DNA of 64,000 bases from assembly GCA_026315105.1 (NCBI GenBank), contig CM048753.1:68487547-68551546 (forward strand), in the 5' to 3' direction. Both the position numbers and the translations under genes were made by a program. The DNA comes from Locusta migratoria. Lineage: Eukaryota > Arthropoda > Insecta > Orthoptera > Acrididae. The notes under the pieces are model-generated. The model was given only the letters and a program-made list of their open reading frames with translations, was not told where the DNA came from and searched no databases. Shown here piece after piece: positions 44,415 to 59,765 of the stretch; within the stretch, counting starts at the first letter, position 1; each line of letters starts with the position of its first letter.

Positions 44415-47378
44415 TAGCCGGCCGCGGTTGCAGAAGAGACTGAGGCGCTCCAGTCACGGTCTGCACGGCCACTACGGTCGGGGGTTCGAATCCCCCCTCG
44501 GGCATGGATATTTGTGCCGTCCTAGTTCGTAAGTTGTTCATAAGTAGTTTGTAAGTTTAGGGACTGATGACCCCGTAGTTAAGTCCCATAAGCTATACAA
44601 ACATTTGAACATTTGATTTGATACTGATTTCTCAGGATCTATGCACCCAAATTCCTTGAAAAAGTAATCACATGTCAGTTCTAGTATAACATATTTGCCC
44701 AATGAATACCCGTTTGTCATCTGCATTTCTTCTTGGTGTAGCAATTGTAATGGCCAGTAGTGTATTAAGATATCACTTGTGTAAATGCGGAGGGAACGTT
44801 TCTGTTTGAAATGCATCTTTGTCGCTCTTTCCAATCTCCCCCCCCCCCTCCGAATCACTGACTCGACTCTGTGGTAGGAGATATCGTTAGCTGAGTGAAT
44901 GCTGAAGCTTGCGTTTCTGTAAATATCTGGATTTTTATATCAACAAATAACACAATTCCTTGAGACAACGTTGTCTCGTTATACCAAAGATGAGGCACTG
45001 AATATAAATTTATGCTGTGCCGAGATTCAAACGCACGACCTCCAACTTAATAGGGGGTGCTTTAGACCACTCAGTTAACACAGCGTTCTAGCCACAGGTC
45101 TTAAAGCCTATCCTTATGTTTAATATTTGGATATTTTTTTTTTTTTTTTTTTTTTTTTTGTAGCCGGCCGCGGTTCTAGAGGAGACTGAGGCGCTCCAGT
45201 CACGGTCTGCACGGCCACTACGGTCGGGGGTTCGAATCCCCCCTCGGGCATGGATATTTGTGCCGTCCTAGTTCGTAAGTTGTTCAAAAGTAGTTTGTAA
45301 GTTTAGGGACTGATGACCCCGTAGTTAAGTCCCATAAGCTATACAAACATTTGAACATTTGATTTGATACTGATTTCTCAGGATCTATGCACCCAAATTC
45401 CTTGAAAAAGTAATCACATGTCAGTTCTAGTATAACATATTTGCCCAATGAATACCCGTTTGTCATCTGCATTTCTTCTTGGTGTAGCAATTGTAATGGC
45501 CAGTAGTGTATTAAGATATCACTTGTGTAAATGCGGAGGGAACGTTTCTGTTTGAAATGCATCTTTGTCGCTCTTTCCAATCTCCCCCCCCCCCTCCGAA
45601 TCACTGACTCGACTCTGTGGTAGGAGATATCGTTAGCTGAGTGAATGCTGAAGCTTGCGTTTCTGTAAATATCTGGATTTTTATATCAACAAATAACACA
45701 ATTCCTTGAGACAACGTTGTCTCGTTATACCAAAGATGAGGCACTGAATATAAATTTATGCTGTGCCGAGATTCAAACGCACGACCTCCAACTTAATAGG
45801 GGGTGCTTTAGACCACTCAGTTAACACAGCGTTCTAGCCACAGGTCTTAAAGCCTATCCTTATGTTTAATATTTGGATGTTTTTTTTTTTTTTTTTTTTT
45901 TTTTTTTTGTAGCCGGCCGCGGTTGAAGAGGAGACTGAGGCGCTCCAGTCACGGTCTGCACGGCCACTACGGTCGGGGGTTCGAATCCCCCCTCGGGCAT
46001 GGATATTTGTGCCGTCCTAGTTCATAAGTTGTTCATAAGTAGTTTGTAAGTTTAGGGACTGATGACCCCGTAGTTAAGTCCCATAAGCTATACAAACATT
46101 TGAACATTTGATTTGATACTGATTTCTCAGGATCTATGCACCCAAATTCCTTGAAAAAGTAATCACATGTCAGTTCTAGTATAACATATTTGCCCAATGA
46201 ATACCCGTTTGTCATCTGCATTTCTTCTTGGTGTAGCAATTGTAATGGTCAGTAGTGTATTAAGATATCACTTGTGTAAATGCGGAGGGAACGTTTCTGT
46301 TTGAAATGCATCTTTGTCGCTCTTTCCAATCTCCCCCCCCCCCCCTCCGAATCACTGACTCGACTCTGTGGTAGGAGATATCGTTAGCTGAGTGAATGCT
46401 GAAGCTTGCGTTTCTGTAAATATCTGGATTTTTATATCAACAAATAACACAATTCCTTGAGACAACGTTGTCTCGTTATACCAAAGATGAGGCACTGAAT
46501 ATAAATTTATGCTGTGCCGAGATTCAAACGCACGACCTCCAACTTAATAGGGGGTGCTTTAGACCACTCAGTTAACACAGCGTTCTAGCCACAGGTCTTA
46601 AAGCCTATCCTTATGTTTAATATTTGGAGGGTTTTTTTTTTTTTTTTTTTTTTTTTTTGTAGCCGGCCGCGGTTGAAGAGGAGACTGAGGCGCTCCAGTC
46701 ACGGTCTGCACGGCCACTACGGTCGGGGGTTCGAATCCCCCCTCGGGCATGGATATTTGTGCCGTCCTAGTTCATAAGTTGTTCATAAGTAGTTTGTAAG
46801 TTTAGGGACTGATGACCCCGTAGTTAAGTCCCATAAGCTATACAAACATTTGAACATTTGATTTGATACTGATTTCTCAGGATCTATGCACCCAAATTCC
46901 TTGAAAAAGTAATCACATGTCAGTTCTAGTATAACATATTTGCCCAATGAATACCCGTTTGTCATCTGCATTTCTTCTTGGTGTAGCAATTGTAATGGTC
47001 AGTAGTGTATTAAGATATCACTTGTGTAAATGCGGAGGGAACGTTTCTGTTTGAAATGCATCTTTGTCGCTCTTTCCAATCTCCCCCCCCCCCCCCTCCG
47101 AATCACTGACTCGACTCTGTGGTAGGAGATATCGTTAGCTGAGTGAATGCTGAAGCTTGCGTTTCTGTAAATATCTGGATTTTTATATCAACAAATAACA
47201 CAATTCCTTGAGACAACGTTGTCTCGTTATACCAAAGATGAGGCACTGAATATAAATTTATGCTGTGCCGAGATTCAAACGCACGACCTCCAACTTAATA
47301 GGGGGTGCTTTAGACCACTCAGTTAACACAGCGTTCTAGCCACAGGTCTTAAAGCCTATCCTTATGTTTAATATTTGG

Positions 47379-47410
<32 letters not shown>

Positions 47411-48874
47411 GTAGCCGGCCGCGGTTGCAGAGGAGACTGAGGCGCTCCAGTCACGGTCTGCACGGCCACTACGGTCGGGGGTTCGAATCCCCCCTCGGGC
47501 ATGGATATTTGTGCCGTCCTAGTTCGTAAGTTGTTCATAAGTAGTTTGTAAGTTTAGGGACTGATGACCCCGTAGTTAAGTCCCATAAGCTATACAAACA
47601 TTTGAACATTTGATTTGATACTGATTTCTCAGGATCTATGCACCCAAATTCCTTGAAAAAGTAATCACATGTCAGTTCTAGTATAACATATTTGCCCAAT
47701 GAATACCCGTTTGTCATCTGCATTTCTTCTTGGTGTAGCAATTGTAATGGCCAGTAGTGTATTAAGATATCACTTGTGTAAATGCGGAGGGAACGTTTCT
47801 GTTTGAAATGCATCTTTGTCGCTCTTTCCAATCTCCCCCCCCCCCCTCCGAATCACTGACTCGACTCTGTGGTAGGAGATATCGTTAGCTGAGTGAATGC
47901 TGAAGCTTGCGTTTCTGTAAATATCTGGATTTTTATATCAACAAATAACACAATTCCTTGAGACAACGTTGTCTCGTTATACCAAAGATGAGGCACTGAA
48001 TATAAATTTATGCTGTGCCGAGATTCAAACGCACGACCTCCAACTTAATAGGGGGTGCTTTAGACCACTCAGTTAACACAGCGTTCTAGCCACAGGTCTT
48101 AAAGCCTATCCTTATGTTTAATATTTGGATATTTTTTTTTTTTTTTTTTTTTTGTAGCCGGCCGCGGTTGCAGAGGAGACTGAGGCGCTCCAGTCACGGT
48201 CTGCACGGCCACTACGGTCGGGGGTTCGAATCCCCCCTCGGGCATGGATATTTGTGCCGTCCTAGTTCGTAAGTTGTTCAAAAGTAGTTTGTAAGTTTAG
48301 GGACTGATGACCCCGTAGTTAAGTCCCATAAGCTATACAAACATTTGAACATTTGATTTGATACTGATTTCTCAGGATCTATGCACCCAAATTCCTTGAA
48401 AAAGTAATCACATGTCAGTTCTAGTATAACATATTTGCCCAATGAATACCCGTTTGTCATCTGCATTTCTTCTTGGTGTAGCAATTGTAATGGCCAGTAG
48501 TGTATTAAGATATCACTTGTGTAAATGCGGAGGGAACGTTTCTGTTTGAAATGCATCTTTGTCGCTCTTTCCAATCTCCCCCCCCCCCCCTCCGAATCAC
48601 TGACTCGACTCTGTGGTAGGAGATATCGTTAGCTGAGTGAATGCTGAAGCTTGCGTTTCTGTAAATATCTGGATTTTTATATCAACAAATAACACAATTC
48701 CTTGAGACAACGTTGTCTCGTTATACCAAAGATGAGGCACTGAATATAAATTTATGCTGTGCCGAGATTCAAACGCACGACCTCCAACTTAATAGGGGGT
48801 GCTTTAGACCACTCAGTTAACACAGCGTTCTAGCCACAGGTCTTAAAGCCTATCCTTATGTTTAATATTTGGAT

Positions 48875-48907
<33 letters not shown>

Positions 48908-49627
48908 TAGCCGGCCGCGGTTGCAGAGGAGACTGAGGCGCTCCAGTCACGGTCTGCACGGCCACTACGGTCGGGGGTTCGAATCCCCCCTCGGGCATGG
49001 ATATTTGTGCCGTCCTAGTTCGTAAGTTGTTCATAAGTAGTTTGTAAGTTTAGGGACTGATGACCCCGTAGTTAAGTCCCATAAGCTATACAAACATTTG
49101 AACATTTGATTTGATACTGATTTCTCAGGATCTATGCACCCAAATTCCTTGAAAAAGTAATCACATGTCAGTTCTAGTATAACATATTTGCCCAATGAAT
49201 ACCCGTTTGTCATCTGCATTTCTTCTTGGTGTAGCAATTGTAATGGCCAGTAGTGTATTAAGATATCACTTGTGTAAATGCGGAGGGAACGTTTCTGTTT
49301 GAAATGCATCTTTGTCGCTCTTTCCAATCTCCCCCCCCCCCCTCCGAATCACTGACTCGACTCTGTGGTAGGAGATATCGTTAGCTGAGTGAATGCTGAA
49401 GCTTGCGTTTCTGTAAATATCTGGATTTTTATATCAACAAATAACACAATTCCTTGAGACAACGTTGTCTCGTTATACCAAAGATGAGGCACTGAATATA
49501 AATTTATGCTGTGCCGAGATTCAAACGCACGACCTCCAACTTAATAGGGGGTGCTTTAGACCACTCAGTTAACACAGCGTTCTAGCCACAGGTCTTAAAG
49601 CCTATCCTTATGTTTAATATTTGGATG

Positions 49628-49670
<43 letters not shown>

Positions 49671-50387
49671 TAGCCGGCCGCGGTTGCAGAGGAGACTGAG
49701 GCGCTCCAGTCACGGTCTGCACGGCCACTACGGTCGGGGGTTCGAATCCCCCCTCGGGCATGGATATTTGTGCCGTCCTAGTTCGTAAGTTGTTCATAAG
49801 TAGTTTGTAAGTTTAGGGACTGATGACCCCGTAGTTAAGTCCCATAAGCTATACAAACATTTGAACATTTGATTTGATACTGATTTCTCAGGATCTATGC
49901 ACCCAAATTCCTTGAAAAAGTAATCACATGTCAGTTCTAGTATAACATATTTGCCCAATGAATACCCGTTTGTCATCTGCATTTCTTCTTGGTGTAGCAA
50001 TTGTAATGGCCAGTAGTGTATTAAGATATCACTTGTGTAAATGCGGAGGGAACGTTTCTGTTTGAAATGCATCTTTGTCGCTCTTTCCAATCTCCCCCCC
50101 CCCTCCGAATCACTGACTCGACTCTGTGGTAGGAGATATCGTTAGCTGAGTGAATGCTGAAGCTTGCGTTTCTGTAAATATCTGGATTTTTATATCAACA
50201 AATAACACAATTCCTTGAGACAACGTTGTCTCGTTATACCAAAGATGAGGCACTGAATATAAATTTATGCTGTGCCGAGATTCAAACGCACGACCTCCAA
50301 CTTAATAGGGGGTGCTTTAGACCACTCAGTTAACACAGCGTTCTAGCCACAGGTCTTAAAGCCTATCCTTATGTTTAATATTTGGAT

Positions 50388-50430
<43 letters not shown>

Positions 50431-50431
<1 letters not shown>

Positions 50432-52090
50432 TAGCCGGCCGCGGTTGCAGAGGAGACTGAGGCGCTCCAGTCACGGTCTGCACGGCCACTACGGTCGGGG
50501 GTTCGAATCCCCCCTCGGGCATGGATATTTGTGCCGTCCTAGTTCATAAGTTGTTCATAAGTAGTTTGTAAGTTTAGGGACTGATGACCCCGTAGTTAAG
50601 TCCCATAAGCTATACAAACATTTGATTTGATACTGATTTCTCAGGATCTATGCACCCAAATTCCTTGAAAAAGTAATCACATGTCAGTTCTAGTATAACA
50701 TATTTGCCCAATGAATACCCGTTTGTCATCTGCATTTCTTCTTGGTGTAGCAATTGTAATGGCCAGTAGTGTATTAAGATATCACTTGTGTAAATGCGGA
50801 GGGAACGTTTCTGTTTGAAATGCATCTTTGTCGCTCTTTCCAATCTCCCCCCCCCCTCCGAATCACTGACTCGACTCTGTGGTAGGAGATATCGTTAGCT
50901 GAGTGAATGCTGAAGCTTGCGTTTCTGTAAATATCTGGATTTTTATATCAACAAATAACACAATTCCTTGAGACAACGTTGTCTCGTTATACCAAAGATG
51001 AGGCACTGAATATAAATTTATGCTGTGCCGAGATTCAAACGCACGACCTCCAACTTAATAGGGGGTGCTTTAGACCACTCAGTTAACACAGCGTTCTAGC
51101 AAAAAATGTTTGTAGAGTCTATGGGACTTAACTACGGGGTCATCAGTCCCTAAACTTACAAACTACTTATGAACTACTTACAACTAAGGACGGCACAAAT
51201 ATCCATGCCCGAGGGGGGATTCGAACCCCCGACCGTAGTGGCCGTGCAGACCGTGACTGAAGCGCCTCAGTCCCCTCGGCCACCGCGGCCGGCAGCGTTC
51301 TAGCCACAGGTCTTAAAGCCTATCCTTATGTTTAATATTTGGATATTTTTTTTTTTTTTTTTTTTTTTTTTGTAGCCGGCCGCGGTTGCAGAGGAGACTG
51401 AGGCGCTCCAGTCACGGTCTGCACGGCCATTACGGTCGGGGGTTCGAATCCCCCCTCGGGCATGGATATTTGTGCCGTCCTAGTTCGTAAGTTGTTCATA
51501 AGTAGTTTGTAAGTTTAGGGACTGATGACCCCGTAGTTAAGTCCCATAAGCTATACAAACATTTGAACATTTGATTTGATACTGATTTCTCAGGATCTAT
51601 GCACCCAAATTCCTTGAAAAAGTAATCACATGTCAGTTCTAGTATAACATATTTGCCCAATGAATACCCGTTTGTCATCTGCATTTCTTCTTGGTGTAGC
51701 AATTGTAATGGCCAGTAGTGTATTAAGATATCACTTGTGTAAATGCGGAGGGAACGTTTCTGTTTGAAATGCATCTTTGTCGCTCTTTCCAATCTCCCCC
51801 CCCCCCTCCGAATCACTGACTCGACTCTGTGGTAGGAGATATCGTTAGCTGAGTGAATGCTGAAGCTTGCGTTTCTGTAAATATCTGGATTTTTATATCA
51901 ACAAATAACACAATTCCTTGAGACAACGTTGTCTCGTTATACCAAAGATGAGGCACTGAATATAAATTTATGCTGTGCCGAGATTCAAACGCACGACCTC
52001 CAACTTAATAGGGGGTGCTTTAGACCACTCAGTTAACACAGCGTTCTAGCCACAGGTCTTAAAGCCTATCCTTATGTTTAATATTTGGAT

Positions 52091-52122
<32 letters not shown>

Positions 52123-53576
52123 TAGCCGGCCGCGGTTGCAGAGGAGACTGAGGCGCTCCAGTCACGGTCTGCACGGCCACTACGGTCGGGGGTTCGAATC
52201 CCCCCTCGGGCATGGATATTTGTGCCGTCCTAGTTCATAAGTTGTTCATAAGTAGTTTGTAAGTTTAGGGACTGATGACCCCGTAGTTAAGTCCCATAAG
52301 CTATACAAACATTTGAACATTTGATTTGATATTGATTTCTCAGGATCTATGCACCCAAATTCCTTGAAAAAGTAATCACATGTCAGTTCTAGTATAACAT
52401 ATTTGCCCAATGAATACCCGTTTGTCATCTGCATTTCTTCTTGGTGTAGCAATTGTAATGGCCAGTAGTGTATTAAGATATCACTTGTGTAAATGCGGAG
52501 GGAACGTTTCTGTTTGAAATGCATCTTTGTCGCTCTTTCCAATCTCCCCCCCCCCCACCCGAATCACTGACTCGACTCTGTGGTAGGAGATATCGTTAGC
52601 TGAGTGAATGCTGAAGCTTGCGTTTCTGTAAATATCTGGATTTTTATATCAACAAATAACACAATTCCTTGAGACAACGTTGTCTCGTTATACCAAAGAT
52701 GAGGCACTGAATATAAATTTATGCTGTGCCGAGATTCAAACGCACGACCTCCAACTTAATAGGGGGTGCTTTAGACCACTCAGTTAACACAGCGTTCTAG
52801 CCACAGGTCTTAAAGCCTATCCTTATGTTTAATATTTGGATGTTTTTTTTTTTTTTTGTAGCCGGCCGCGGTTGCAGAGGAGACTGAGGCGCTCCAGTCA
52901 CGGTCTGCACGGCCACTACGGTCGGGGGTTCGAATCCCCCCTCGGGCATGGATATTTGTGCCGTCCTAGTTCGTAAGTTGTTCATAAGTAGTTTGTAAGT
53001 TTAGGGACTGATGACCCCGTAGTTAAGTCCCATAAGCTATACAAACATTTGAACATTTGATTTGATACTGATTTCTCAGGATCTATGCACCCAAATTCCT
53101 TGAAAAAGTAATCACATGTCAGTTCTAGTATAACATATTTGCCCAATGAATACCCGTTTGTCATCTGCATTTCTTCTTGGTGTAGCAATTGTAATGGCCA
53201 GTAGTGTATTAAGATATCACTTGTGTAAATGCGGAGGGAACGTTTCTGTTTGAAATGCATCTTTGTCGCTCTTTCCAATCTCCCCCCCCCCCTCCGAATC
53301 ACTGACTCGACTCTGTGGTAGGAGATATCGTTAGCTGAGTGAATGCTGAAGCTTGCGTTTCTGTAAATATCTGGATTTTTATATCAACAAATAACACAAT
53401 TCCTTGAGACAACGTTGTCTCGTTATACCAAAGATGAGGCACTGAATATAAATTTATGCTGTGCCGAGATTCAAACGCACGACCTCCAACTTAATAGGGG
53501 GTGCTTTAGACCACTCAGTTAACACAGCGTTCTAGCCACAGGTCTTAAAGCCTATCCTTATGTTTAATATTTGGAT

Positions 53577-53608
<32 letters not shown>

Positions 53609-54327
53609 TAGCCGGCCGCGGTTGCAGAGGAGACTGAGGCGCTCCAGTCACGGTCTGCACGGCCACTACGGTCGGGGGTTCGAATCCCCCCTCGGGCATG
53701 GATATTTGTGCCGTCCTAGTTCATAAGTTGTTCATAAGTAGTTTGTAAGTTTAGGGACTGATGACCCCGTAGTTAAGTCCCATAAGCTATACAAACATTT
53801 GAACATTTGATTTGATACTGATTTCTCAGGATCTATGCACCCAAATTCCTTGAAAAAGTAATCACATGTCAGTTCTAGTATAACATATTTGCCCAATGAA
53901 TACCCGTTTGTCATCTGCATTTCTTCTTGGTGTAGCAATTGTAATGGCCAGTAGTGTATTAAGATATCACTTGTGTAAATGCGGAGGGAACGTTTCTGTT
54001 TGAAATGCATCTTTGTCGCTCTTTCCAATCTCCCCCCCCCCCCCCCGAATCACTGACTCGACTCTGTGGTAGGAGATATCGTTAGCTGAGTGAATGCTGA
54101 AGCTTGCGTTTCTGTAAATATCTGGATTTTTATATCAACAAATAACACAATTCCTTGAGACAACGTTGTCTCGTTATACCAAAGATGAGGCACTGAATAT
54201 AAATTTATGCTGTGCCGAGATTCAAACGCACGACCTCCAACTTAATAGGGGGTGCTTTAGACCACTCAGTTAACACAGCGTTCTAGCCACAGGTCTTAAA
54301 GCCTATCCTTATGTTTAATATTTGGAT

Positions 54328-54358
<31 letters not shown>
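50431..54358. repeat. higher-order repeat block, copy 1
   Basis: Five consecutive monomers carry ordered markers: secondary SINE (unit 50431), GGCCATTACGG (51372), GATATTGATTT plus CCACCCG (52122), a poly(T) of only about 15 at the 52122/52858 junction, and CCCCGAATC without the usual TC (53608). The same order recurs from 55863. The period, measured head to head, is 5432-5436 bp, or seven monomers. Confidence 0.88.
51101..51293 (-). mobile_element. secondary S1 SINE insertion in the array, copy 1
   Basis: 193 bp on minus with target duplication AGCGTTCTAGC at 51090-51100 and 51294-51304. Lies inside the region just beyond the minus tRNA-like unit of that monomer. Confidence 0.95.
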
Positions 54359-54359
<1 letters not shown>

Positions 54360-55078
54360 TAGCCGGCCGCGGTTGCAGAGGAGACTGAGGCGCTCCAGTC
54401 ACGGTCTGCACGGCCACTACGGTCGGGGGTTCGAATCCCCCCTCGGGCATGGATATTTGTGCCGTCCTAGTTCGTAAGTTGTTCATAAGTAGTTTGTAAG
54501 TTTAGGGACTGATGACCCCGTAGTTAAGTCCCATAAGCTATACAAACATTTGAACATTTGATTTGATACTGATTTCTCAGGATCTATGCACCCAAATTCC
54601 TTGAAAAAGTAATCACATGTCAGTTCTAGTATAACATATTTGCCCAATGAATACCCGTTTGTCATCTGCATTTCTTCTTGGTGTAGCAATTGTAATGGCC
54701 AGTAGTGTATTAAGATATCACTTGTGTAAATGCGGAGGGAACGTTTCTGTTTGAAATGCATCTTTGTCGCTCTTTCCAATCTCCCCCCCCCCCTCCGAAT
54801 CACTGACTCGACTCTGTGGTAGGAGATATCGTTAGCTGAGTGAATGCTGAAGCTTGCGTTTCTGTAAATATCTGGATTTTTATATCAACAAATAACACAA
54901 TTCCTTGAGACAACGTTGTCTCGTTATACCAAAGATGAGGCACTGAATATAAATTTATGCTGTGCCGAGATTCAAACGCACGACCTCCAACTTAATAGGG
55001 GGTGCTTTAGACCACTCAGTTAACACAGCGTTCTAGCCACAGGTCTTAAAGCCTATCCTTATGTTTAATATTTGGATG

Positions 55079-55113
<35 letters not shown>

Positions 55114-55831
55114 TAGCCGGCCGCGGTTGCAGAGGAGACTGAGGCGCTCCAGTCACGGTCTGCACGGCCACTACGGTCGGGGGTTCGAATCCCCCCTCGG
55201 GCATGGATATTTGTGCCGTCCTAGTTCGTAAGTTGTTCATAAGTAGTTTGTAAGTTTAGGGACTGATGACCCCGTAGTTAAGTCCCATAAGCTATACAAA
55301 CATTTGAACATTTGATTTGATACTGATTTCTCAGGATCTATGCACCCAAATTCCTTGAAAAAGTAATCACATGTCAGTTCTAGTATAACATATTTGCCCA
55401 ATGAATACCCGTTTGTCATCTGCATTTCTTCTTGGTGTAGCAATTGTAATGGCCAGTAGTGTATTAAGATATCACTTGTGTAAATGCGGAGGGAACGTTT
55501 CTGTTTGAAATGCATCTTTGTCGCTCTTTCCAATCTCCCCCCCCCCCTCCGAATCACTGACTCGACTCTGTGGTAGGAGATATCGTTAGCTGAGTGAATG
55601 CTGAAGCTTGCGTTTCTGTAAATATCTGGATTTTTATATCAACAAATAACACAATTCCTTGAGACAACGTTGTCTCGTTATACCAAAGATGAGGCACTGA
55701 ATATAAATTTATGCTGTGCCGAGATTCAAACGCACGACCTCCAACTTAATAGGGGGTGCTTTAGACCACTCAGTTAACACAGCGTTCTAGCCACAGGTCT
55801 TAAAGCCTATCCTTATGTTTAATATTTGGAT

Positions 55832-55862
<31 letters not shown>

Positions 55863-55863
<1 letters not shown>

Positions 55864-58800
55864 TAGCCGGCCGCGGTTGCAGAGGAGACTGAGGCGCTCC
55901 AGTCACGGTCTGCACGGCCACTACGGTCGGGGGTTCGAATCCCCCCTCGGGCATGGATATTTGTGCCGTCCTAGTTCATAAGTTGTTCATAAGTAGTTTG
56001 TAAGTTTAGGGACTGATGACCCCGTAGTTAAGTCCCATAAGCTATACAAACATTTGAACATTTGATTTGATACTGATTTCTCAGGATCTATGCACCCAAA
56101 TTCCTTGAAAAAGTAATCACATGTCAGTTCTAGTATAACATATTTGCCCAATGAATACCCGTTTGTCATCTGCATTTCTTCTTGGTGTAGCAATTGTAAT
56201 GGCCAGTAGTGTATTAAGATATCACTTGTGTAAATGCGGAGGGAACGTTTCTGTTTGAAATGCATCTTTGTCGCTCTTTCCAATCTCCCCCCCCCCTCCG
56301 AATCACTGACTCGACTCTGTGGTAGGAGATATCGTTAGCTGAGTGAATGCTGAAGCTTGCGTTTCTGTAAATATCTGGATTTTTATATCAACAAATAACA
56401 CAATTCCTTGAGACAACGTTGTCTCGTTATACCAAAGATGAGGCACTGAATATAAATTTATGCTGTGCCGAGATTCAAACGCACGACCTCCAACTTAATA
56501 GGGGGTGCTTTAGACCACTCAGTTAACACAGCGTTCTAGCAAAAAATGTTTGTAGAGTCTATGGGACTTAACTACGGGGTCATCAGTCCCTAAACTTACA
56601 AACTACTTATGAACTACTTACAACTAAGGACGGCACAAATATCCATGCCCGAGGGGGGATTCGAACCCCCGACCGTAGTGGCCGTGCAGACCGTGACTGA
56701 AGCGCCTCAGTCCCCTCGGCCACCGCGGCCGGCAGCGTTCTAGCCACAGGTCTTAAAGCCTATCCTTATGTTTAATATTTGGATATTTTTTTTTTTTTTT
56801 TTTTTTTGTAGCCGGCCGCGGTTGCAGAGGAGACTGAGGCGCTCCAGTCACGGTCTGCACGGCCATTACGGTCGGGGGTTCGAATCCCCCCTCGGGCATG
56901 GATATTTGTGCCGTCCTAGTTCGTAAGTTGTTCATAAGTAGTTTGTAAGTTTAGGGACTGATGACCCCGTAGTTAAGTCCCATAAGCTATACAAACATTT
57001 GAACATTTGATTTGATACTGATTTCTCAGGATCTATGCACCCAAATTCCTTGAAAAAGTAATCACATGTCAGTTCTAGTATAACATATTTGCCCAATGAA
57101 TACCCGTTTGTCATCTGCATTTCTTCTTGGTGTAGCAATTGTAATGGCCAGTAGTGTATTAAGATATCACTTGTGTAAATGCGGAGGGAACGTTTCTGTT
57201 TGAAATGCATCTTTGTCGCTCTTTCCAATCTCCCCCCCCCCCCTCCGAATCACTGACTCGACTCTGTGGTAGGAGATATCGTTAGCTGAGTGAATGCTGA
57301 AGCTTGCGTTTCTGTAAATATCTGGATTTTTATATCAACAAATAACACAATTCCTTGAGACAACGTTGTCTCGTTATACCAAAGATGAGGCACTGAATAT
57401 AAATTTATGCTGTGCCGAGATTCAAACGCACGACCTCCAACTTAATAGGGGGTGCTTTAGACCACTCAGTTAACACAGCGTTCTAGCCACAGTTCTTAAA
57501 GCCTATCCTTATGTTTAATATTTGGATGTTTTTTTTTTTTTTTTTTTTTTTTTTTGTAGCCGGCCGCGGTTGCAGAGGAGACTGAGGCGCTCCAGTCACG
57601 GTCTGCACGGCCACTACGGTCGGGGGTTCGAATCCCCCCTCGGGCATGGATATTTGTGCCGTCCTAGTTCATAAGTTGTTCATAAGTAGTTTGTAAGTTT
57701 AGGGACTGATGACCCCGTAGTTAAGTCCCATAAGCTATACAAACATTTGAACATTTGATTTGATATTGATTTCTCAGGATCTATGCACCCAAATTCCTTG
57801 AAAAAGTAATCACATGTCAGTTCTAGTATAACATATTTGCCCAATGAATACCCGTTTGTCATCTGCATTTCTTCTTGGTGTAGCAATTGTAATGGCCAGT
57901 AGTGTATTAAGATATCACTTGTGTAAATGCGGAGGGAACGTTTCTGTTTGAAATGCATCTTTGTCGCTCTTTCCAATCTCCCCCCCCCCCCCCACCCGAA
58001 TCACTGACTCGACTCTGTGGTAGGAGATATCGTTAGCTGAGTGAATGCTGAAGCTTGCGTTTCTGTAAATATCTGGATTTTTATATCAACAAATAACACA
58101 ATTCCTTGAGACAACGTTGTCTCGTTATACCAAAGATGAGGCACTGAATATAAATTTATGCTGTGCCGAGATTCAAACGCACGACCTCCAACTTAATAGG
58201 GGGTGCTTTAGACCACTCAGTTAACACAGCGTTCTAGCCACAGGTCTTAAAGCCTATCCTTATGTTTAATATTTGGATGTTTTTTTTTTTTTGTAGCCGG
58301 CCGCGGTTGCAGAGGAGACTGAGGCGCTCCAGTCACGGTCTGCACGGCCACTACGGTCGGGGGTTCGAATCCCCCCTCGGGCATGGATATTTGTGCCGTC
58401 CTAGTTCGTAAGTTGTTCATAAGTAGTTTGTAAGTTTAGGGACTGATGACCCCGTAGTTAAGTCCCATAAGCTATACAAACATTTGAACATTTGATTTGA
58501 TACTGATTTCTCAGGATCTATGCACCCAAATTCCTTGAAAAAGTAATCACATGTCAGTTCTAGTATAACATATTTGCCCAATGAATACCCGTTTGTCATC
58601 TGCATTTCTTCTTGGTGTAGCAATTGTAATGGCCAGTAGTGTATTAAGATATCACTTGTGTAAATGCGGAGGGAACGTTTCTGTTTGAAATGCATCTTTG
58701 TCGCTCTTTCCAATCTCCCCCCCCCCCTCCGAATCACTGACTCGACTCTGTGGTAGGAGATATCGTTAGCTGAGTGAATGCTGAAGCTTGCGTTTCTGTA

Positions 58801-59011
58801 AATATCTGGATTTTTATATCAACAAATAACACAATTCCTTGAGACAACGTTGTCTCGTTATACCAAAGATGAGGCACTGAATATAAATTTATGCTGTGCC
58901 GAGATTCAAACGCACGACCTCCAACTTAATAGGGGGTGCTTTAGACCACTCAGTTAACACAGCGTTCTAGCCACAGGTCTTAAAGCCTATCCTTATGTTT
59001 AATATTTGGAT

Positions 59012-59044
<33 letters not shown>

Positions 59045-59765
59045 TAGCCGGCCGCGGTTGCAGAGGAGACTGAGGCGCTCCAGTCACGGTCTGCACGGCC
59101 ACTACGGTCGGGGGTTCGAATCCCCCCTCGGGCATGGATATTTGTGCCGTCCTAGTTCATAAGTTGTTCATAAGTAGTTTGTAAGTTTAGGGACTGATGA
59201 CCCCGTAGTTAAGTCCCATAAGCTATACAAACATTTGAACATTTGATTTGATACTGATTTCTCAGGATCTATGCACCCAAATTCCTTGAAAAAGTAATCA
59301 CATGTCAGTTCTAGTATAACATATTTGCCCAATGAATACCCGTTTGTCATCTGCATTTCTTCTTGGTGTAGCAATTGTAATGGCCAGTAGTGTATTAAGA
59401 TATCACTTGTGTAAATGCGGAGGGAACGTTTCTGTTTGAAATGCATCTTTGTCGCTCTTTCCAATCTCCCCCCCCCCCCCCCCCCCGAATCACTGACTCG
59501 ACTCTGTGGTAGGAGATATCGTTAGCTGAGTGAATGCTGAAGCTTGCGTTTCTGTAAATATCTGGATTTTTATATCAACAAATAACACAATTCCTTGAGA
59601 CAACGTTGTCTCGTTATACCAAAGATGAGGCACTGAATATAAATTTATGCTGTGCCGAGATTCAAACGCACGACCTCCAACTTAATAGGGGGTGCTTTAG
59701 ACCACTCAGTTAACACAGCGTTCTAGCCACAGGTCTTAAAGCCTATCCTTATGTTTAATATTTGG

